Source: Auriscalpium vulgare
Taxonomy: Eukaryota; Basidiomycota; Agaricomycetes; Russulales; Auriscalpiaceae
Assembly (NCBI GenBank): GCA_019915015.1
Contig: JAHBBC010000005.1
Location: forward strand, 1,240,001 to 1,304,000
DNA: 64,000 bases
Direction of reading: 5' to 3'
The stretch's first letter is position 1. Every line of letters starts with the position of its first letter. Shown here one piece after another: positions 59,901-64,000 of this stretch. The translations under genes were made by a program, and so were the position numbers. The notes below the pieces were generated by a model, which was not told where the DNA came from, searched no databases, and was given only the letters and a program-made list of their open reading frames with translations.

Positions 59901-60960
59901 AGCCAGCCCGGCCAGACAGTCTGGAGACGCCGGTTGAGGGACCGCCTTTGAGCCAGGGGCCGATGGTCCAGCAAGTTTGGCAGCCTTCGCCGCAGCCCAG
60001 CTGGTGGTAACTTCAGTCTGATAGTGTTCACTATCCGTCAACACAGACGCACTTGAATTTGGCTTTGACTTTGGATTTATCTTGATCCTCATCCACCTCC
60101 TCCTCTTTGGGCTTGGGTTTCGGTTTCGGTTTCGGTTTCGGAGCTGAGGCTTTGGCAGTTGTGGTCGCCTTGCCTTTCGCCTGCGCCTTCTTAGGAGGCG
60201 GCTCCTCGCTGTCCACTTCCATGTAGTCATCTTCTTGTCTTTCGTCCTCGTCTTCCTCATCGTAGTCAGAGTCGACAACCCTCCTTCCTTTTGCTTTCGA
60301 ACGAATGGCCTGAGAGGTGCGTGGTTTGGGCTTCGAAGGCGAGGATGGCCGAGGCTTAGAGGCTGCCGCTGCCTTGGTCTTGGGCGGCGGTATGTCCTCA
60401 TCCTCGTCAGAGGTTATCGCTGACTTCTTGCCTTTGATACCAGAGGTTGATGAAGGCATAGTGTGCTTGGGTTTAGCGATGGGGGTATCCCTGGAGCTCG
60501 ACGCGACCGCAGCTTTCTTCTTTGGAGGCGGAACGGATGTCGCACTCTCCTTGGGAGCATCCTCTTCGTCACTCGACGGCAAAGCGCGGGGCTTCTTTCG
60601 CTTCAGTGTCGGAGTGGGCAACGGAGGCGCTGATTTCTTCTGCGGCGGCGTCCTAGAGCAGTTACAGTGTTAAAACAATCAGCATGTCTCAGCGGCGAAG
60701 ACCACGCACCGTTCATCATCGCCTGGAAGCAGAGCGTGAGCTACGGCTGGGAGAGTTGTGATCCAGTGACGCACTTATAAGTATAGGTTCTTGCGTCGAT
60801 TTCTGACGTTTCTAGCATCTCAGCCACACACGCGTGTCAAGGACGGGAGACGAACCTTCTGAGAGCTCCCAGGCTGTGAACTGGCAGCTCCGCCAAAAAA
60901 AGCGCGTATATCTTTTGCGCCAGAGGGTTTCTGTGCTTTCTTTGCTGGTTTGGCGGACAT
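56944..60960 (-). CDS. RFC1: Replication factor C large subunit RFC1
   Basis: Largest subunit of the clamp loader that places PCNA on DNA. The N-terminus [20 protein letters not shown] with FFGG following contains DIRAFFG, close to the start of human RFC1 and PIP-box-like. A long Lys/Pro/acidic disordered region follows. The BRCT domain is split across exons: [20 protein letters not shown], then [20 protein letters not shown] and [13 protein letters not shown]. The AAA+ module shows [20 protein letters not shown], Walker [17 protein letters not shown], Walker [18 protein letters not shown] and [18 protein letters not shown]. The C-terminal collar contains YDWRxS-region residues ([20 protein letters not shown]). 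The tail ends with KASTS repeats and KAKK. Many short introns in the AAA+ half. Confidence 0.95.
56950..57028 (-). repeat. 15-bp tandem repeat coding KASTS at the RFC1 C-terminus
   Basis: Five copies of cgatgtgcttgcctt (first copy cgacgtg) on the plus strand encode KASTS units on the minus strand, immediately before the final KAKK and stop. Confidence 0.9.
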
Positions 60961-61298
60961 GGTGGGCGAGGGCAAGGATGAGCGTGTCAGCGTGACGATA
61001 TTCGCGCGTCGCGAGACACAGCGTGACACGCGTTCAGTAAGGTTAGGGTCAGCCGCTCCTCGGCCCGGCGGCCCGTTGACTCTTCTCGACAGTCCTCGGA
61101 GTCGAGTCCTCCTCCCACTCGTCTCCGTCTTGTCTTGGTGCTAGAGGCCGCCTGCATTGTACGCAAGCGTCTCTCGACAGCAAGCTGTCCTCCAAGCTGG
61201 CGGCTCGTATCTCCCCTTGCCATCTGCTGCACGCTAGCGTTCCTCGACACAGTTCTCCGCGTCTGCATTCCTTCCGTTTGTGTCGAAACTTCACGGAC
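60961..61298. promoter_or_regulatory. Divergent promoter region of RFC1 and TRM1
   Basis: The 338 bp between the two opposite-facing start codons must contain both promoters and leaders. The right half reads CT-rich toward TRM1. No specific element can be named. Confidence 0.5.
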
Positions 61299-63692
61299 AT
61301 GTCCTCGTCCTCTCAGCCGCCTGTAGTCATACCCGAAGGCTACAAGCTTCATACAGAGAACACATCACATATCCTTTTGCCTAACACAAAAGAGGCCTTC
61401 TTGAACCCAGTTCAAGAGTTCAATCGCGACCTTAGTGTCGCCGCCATCCGTACATGGAGCGAGGAGCTCAATGAGGCAAAGGAAAAGAAATGGAAGCAGG
61501 CGCAGGAGCGGAAGGCAAAACGTTCTGAGGACGTTGGCGAGGACGTGAGCAGGAAGCGTCCAAAGCTTGAAGGTTCTACGTGAGCACATCGTTGAATCAT
61601 TTGGTGAACGCTTCAGCGAATCCTCCTCCTCAGAGAACCTGCGGTTGGTGACGGTCAAGCTGATGAGCCCTCAGGCTCAGGGGGCGGATCAACTGATATT
61701 GTGACGGGAGATGCGAAGGCATCCGCAGAGGTAGTTCTTGTCGTCTGCATCTTCACAACTTCACTATTAACCCTGTCATTTGCAGTATCGATCTCATAAG
61801 TTCGTCCTCTTGGAAGCTCTGTCTGCTACAGGTCTTCGTTCCATTCGTTATGCGAAGGAGATCCCGTTGATGAAGTCAGCGCCGTCGTTGACATCGGCGA
61901 GTTCCTCTGCTCAATATCGTTTTCTAGACATGTCATCGCGAACGACATTTCATCCTCCGCTACTGCTGCGATGAAGCGCAATGTTGAATTGAACGGCCTC
62001 GGTGATGGAGTAGCGGACGCCAGAACAGAAGACATCAATCCAGCAGCGCGCAAATCCAAGCTAGGAAAGGTGCGAATCAATGAAGGGGACGCGCGGTATG
62101 CTCGTGCTCACCTAGCAGCCATGTACATCAATGATTGACGTTCTCCAGCGCGCTGATGTATCACCATTCACAAGAACGCAACAGAGTTGACGTCGTGGAT
62201 CTCGACCCATATGGGACTGCTGCACCGTTCATTGACGCTGCCGTTCAGTGCATAAATGATGGAGGTAAGACGTCGCATACCTCGTGACTCACCAGCGCTG
62301 AACCACTATCTATGATTTTAGGTTTGCTTTGTGTGACGTGCACAGATCTGTCCGTCTTGGCGACCAACAACTATCCGGAAAAATGGTATGTTCCCGCGGA
62401 GCAACGCCACCTCTGGGGACACTGACAATGTGCGGTAGCTACTCGAATTACGGCGGCGTCCCTGTGAAGGCGGAGTATTGCCACGAAGTGGTCAGTGTTA
62501 CTGAAATTATAGATGGAATGCCATTGTTAAAGCGAAATCGCTCCAGGCACTTCGTCTTGTCCTGAACACCATATCCTCGTCTGCAGCTCGCTACGGGCGG
62601 TACATCCAGCCTTTACTGTCACTTTCTATAGACTTCTACGTGCGATTGTTCGTGAAGGTGCAAACAGGTCCGTTCGAGGTCAAAAAAACGGCTAGGTACT
62701 TGCCTGCATCTACCCAATTTCCGCCGTCGTCGCTTACCGTCAACCATCAGCAAAACGTCAATCTACTACGTCTGTTCTGGTTGCCAATCATTCTACGGTC
62801 AGCCACTCGGGCGTGTCGTGGAGAAGGTCAATGATCGCAACGGCAACGTCAACCCGCTCTTCAAGACGCATCCCGGACCCCCGATCTCAGAGAAGTGCCC
62901 AGAATGCGCTTCTCCCTTACATGCAAATGCCGTCATCTAGTCTACTCAGTGTTGCTGAGCTTACCTCGTTTACAGGTCGCTGGTCCCATGTGGGCAGGGC
63001 CGATACACGATCCCCGATTTGTAGGAAAGGTACTCGAGCACCTGGAGGACAACCAAGACAAGTACGGAACCGCGACACGCATGAAGGGTATGCTTACAGT
63101 GGCACAGGAGGTCAGTATGAAACGCAAGGATGGAATCCTGTTGACATCTTCCCAGGAATTGGATACACCTTTCTACTTCACTCCCTCCCGTATAGCTGGC
63201 TTCTTCCATAGCACATGCCCATCGCTTGACGACGTTGCGTAAGTTATGACCCCGCAATTTTGCAGCTGAACCCCTCATCGCGCCTTCATCGTGTAGCTCG
63301 GCATTACTCAACGCCGGACACAACATTTCTCGGTCGCACGCAGCAGCTGGCTCGCTCAAAACGACAGCGACGCGCGCAGACCTGCACGACGTTTTCCGGT
63401 CGTGGGTTCAGTCGCACCCCGTCAAAATGGAGAAAATAGCGGAGAATGCGCCTGCGCGGGTGCTTCTCGCGAAGGAACCACGGTTGGAGACGCCTGCTCC
63501 AGCCCGCAGGAAGCAACTGACGATGTGTGTTGCAGAGCCAAGGCCGACTTCACGCGCCATCCGCAGACTGTCACACCCTCGTCAAAAGTCAAGCTCGTGC
63601 GGTACCAGCAGAATCCGACCCCGAATTGGGGACCAGGCACCAAAGCGGAGAGTGGTACAAAGAGGAAGCGGCAGAGTGAAGTGGAGAGCTAG
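61299..63692 (+). CDS. TRM1: tRNA (guanine-26 N2,N2)-dimethyltransferase TRM1
   Basis: Uses S-adenosylmethionine to dimethylate G26 of nuclear and mitochondrial tRNAs. Opening [20 protein letters not shown] and [18 protein letters not shown] is the family's substrate-side motif. The SAM-binding Rossmann part gives [20 protein letters not shown], then [20 protein letters not shown]. The catalytic DxxPYG-type motif is [20 protein letters not shown], then [20 protein letters not shown]. Next come [13 protein letters not shown] and [19 protein letters not shown] zinc-binding part has CSGC and CPEC (62780-62915). The C-terminal domain includes [20 protein letters not shown] and [20 protein letters not shown], and ends [15 protein letters not shown] and [10 protein letters not shown], the usual basic tail. 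Confidence 0.95.
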
Positions 63693-64000
63693 TGGGAAGG
63701 GGAGGCCCGGGGGTCGGTGGATTTAGCGTAGAACGACTGTCTTCTGTGGTAAGGTCAGCCACGGAGACTAGATTTAGCGGACAACCGTCGACGATCATAT
63801 CATTTTGTTGATCATCGGCCATGCGTGATGAGGCTGCACCCGGGGCTATGGGCATCCCTTCATTGGAAAGCAAGTACCAATATAAAGTGACATACAACGG
63901 GGTGAAGATGCTAGTGTGGTGTGTGCGCGTGCGTAGTGGGAGAAATCCAGGACTATATGAATGGTAGTAGCAACATAACTCAGAGACCATAAGTAAGAAA
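63693..64000. other. Sequence downstream of TRM1 to window end
   Basis: TRM1 3' UTR and flank; the minus-strand open frame 63990-63589 overlaps the TRM1 end and shows no domain. Nothing further supported. Confidence 0.5.

Noticed and set aside
63589..63990. Minus-strand frame at the window end
   Set aside because: Overlaps the certain 3' end of TRM1 and shows no domain.
1..64000. Transposons, CRISPR arrays, biosynthetic gene cluster or viral insertion
   Set aside because: No transposase, reverse transcriptase, long terminal or inverted repeat, or synthase domains were recognised; the tandem repeats are all intragenic and coding.

Overview
The window is nuclear DNA of a filamentous basidiomycete, most likely an Agaricomycete. 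Nearly every gene is broken by many short (about 40-70 nt) GT-AG introns, genes are packed on both strands with short spacers, and the products are eukaryotic housekeeping proteins. Two protein-kinase-like genes belong to families that are expanded in mushroom-forming fungi. I see no bacterial features, rRNA, CRISPR array, intact transposon or tRNA. Exon joins were read by eye from reading frame and family resemblance, so internal splice sites are provisional unless stated.

Layout. 1-1165 (+): 3' part of OST3/OST6. 1364-7039 (-): SEC16. 7594-10658 (-): PUF3-like Pumilio protein. 11987-15854 (-): kinesin-1. 16312-16766 (-): ELF1, divergent from kinesin-5 at 16984-20921 (+). 21168-21722 (+): VPS55. 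22014-23132 (-): a repetitive His/Lys/Asn-rich secreted protein. 24544-25740 (-): a kinase-like protein. 26278-26940 (+): an RRM protein equivalent to the front half of PPIE. 27020-27838 (-): TAF13. 28035-29852 (-): a DUF4211 protein with a PIP-box-like motif, divergent from a giant UNC79-like protein at 30013-38172 (+). 38333-38709 (-): a small DPM2 gene, divergent from TRS120 at 38960-43742 (+). 43944-45187 (-): NSRP1-like, divergent from exosome MTR3 at 45307-46364 (+). 46601-49155 (+): decayed FunK1-type kinase sequence. 49757-52243 (+): LAT-type amino-acid permease. 52631-53067 (+): copper chaperone ATX1. 53457-56524 (+): ferric reductase. 56944-60960 (-): RFC1, divergent from TRM1 at 61299-63692 (+).

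Themes. Secretory pathway: OST3 and DPM2 (ER glycosylation), SEC16 (COPII exit sites), TRS120 (TRAPP), VPS55 (endosome to vacuole), kinesin-1. Mitosis and replication: kinesin-5, RFC1, and possibly the DUF4211 protein. RNA and transcription: PUF3, ELF1, TAF13, the RRM protein, NSRP1-like, MTR3, TRM1. Metal handling: the ATX1 and ferric reductase genes are adjacent. Less ordinary items are the UNC79-like gene (a possible partner of the fungal Cch1 channel), the His/Lys repeat secreted protein, the degenerate FunK1 kinase, two genes whose start codon is a 3-nt coding exon, a 5-nt microexon in kinesin-1, and an ATX1 intron flanked by a 9-bp AGGT-containing direct repeat.
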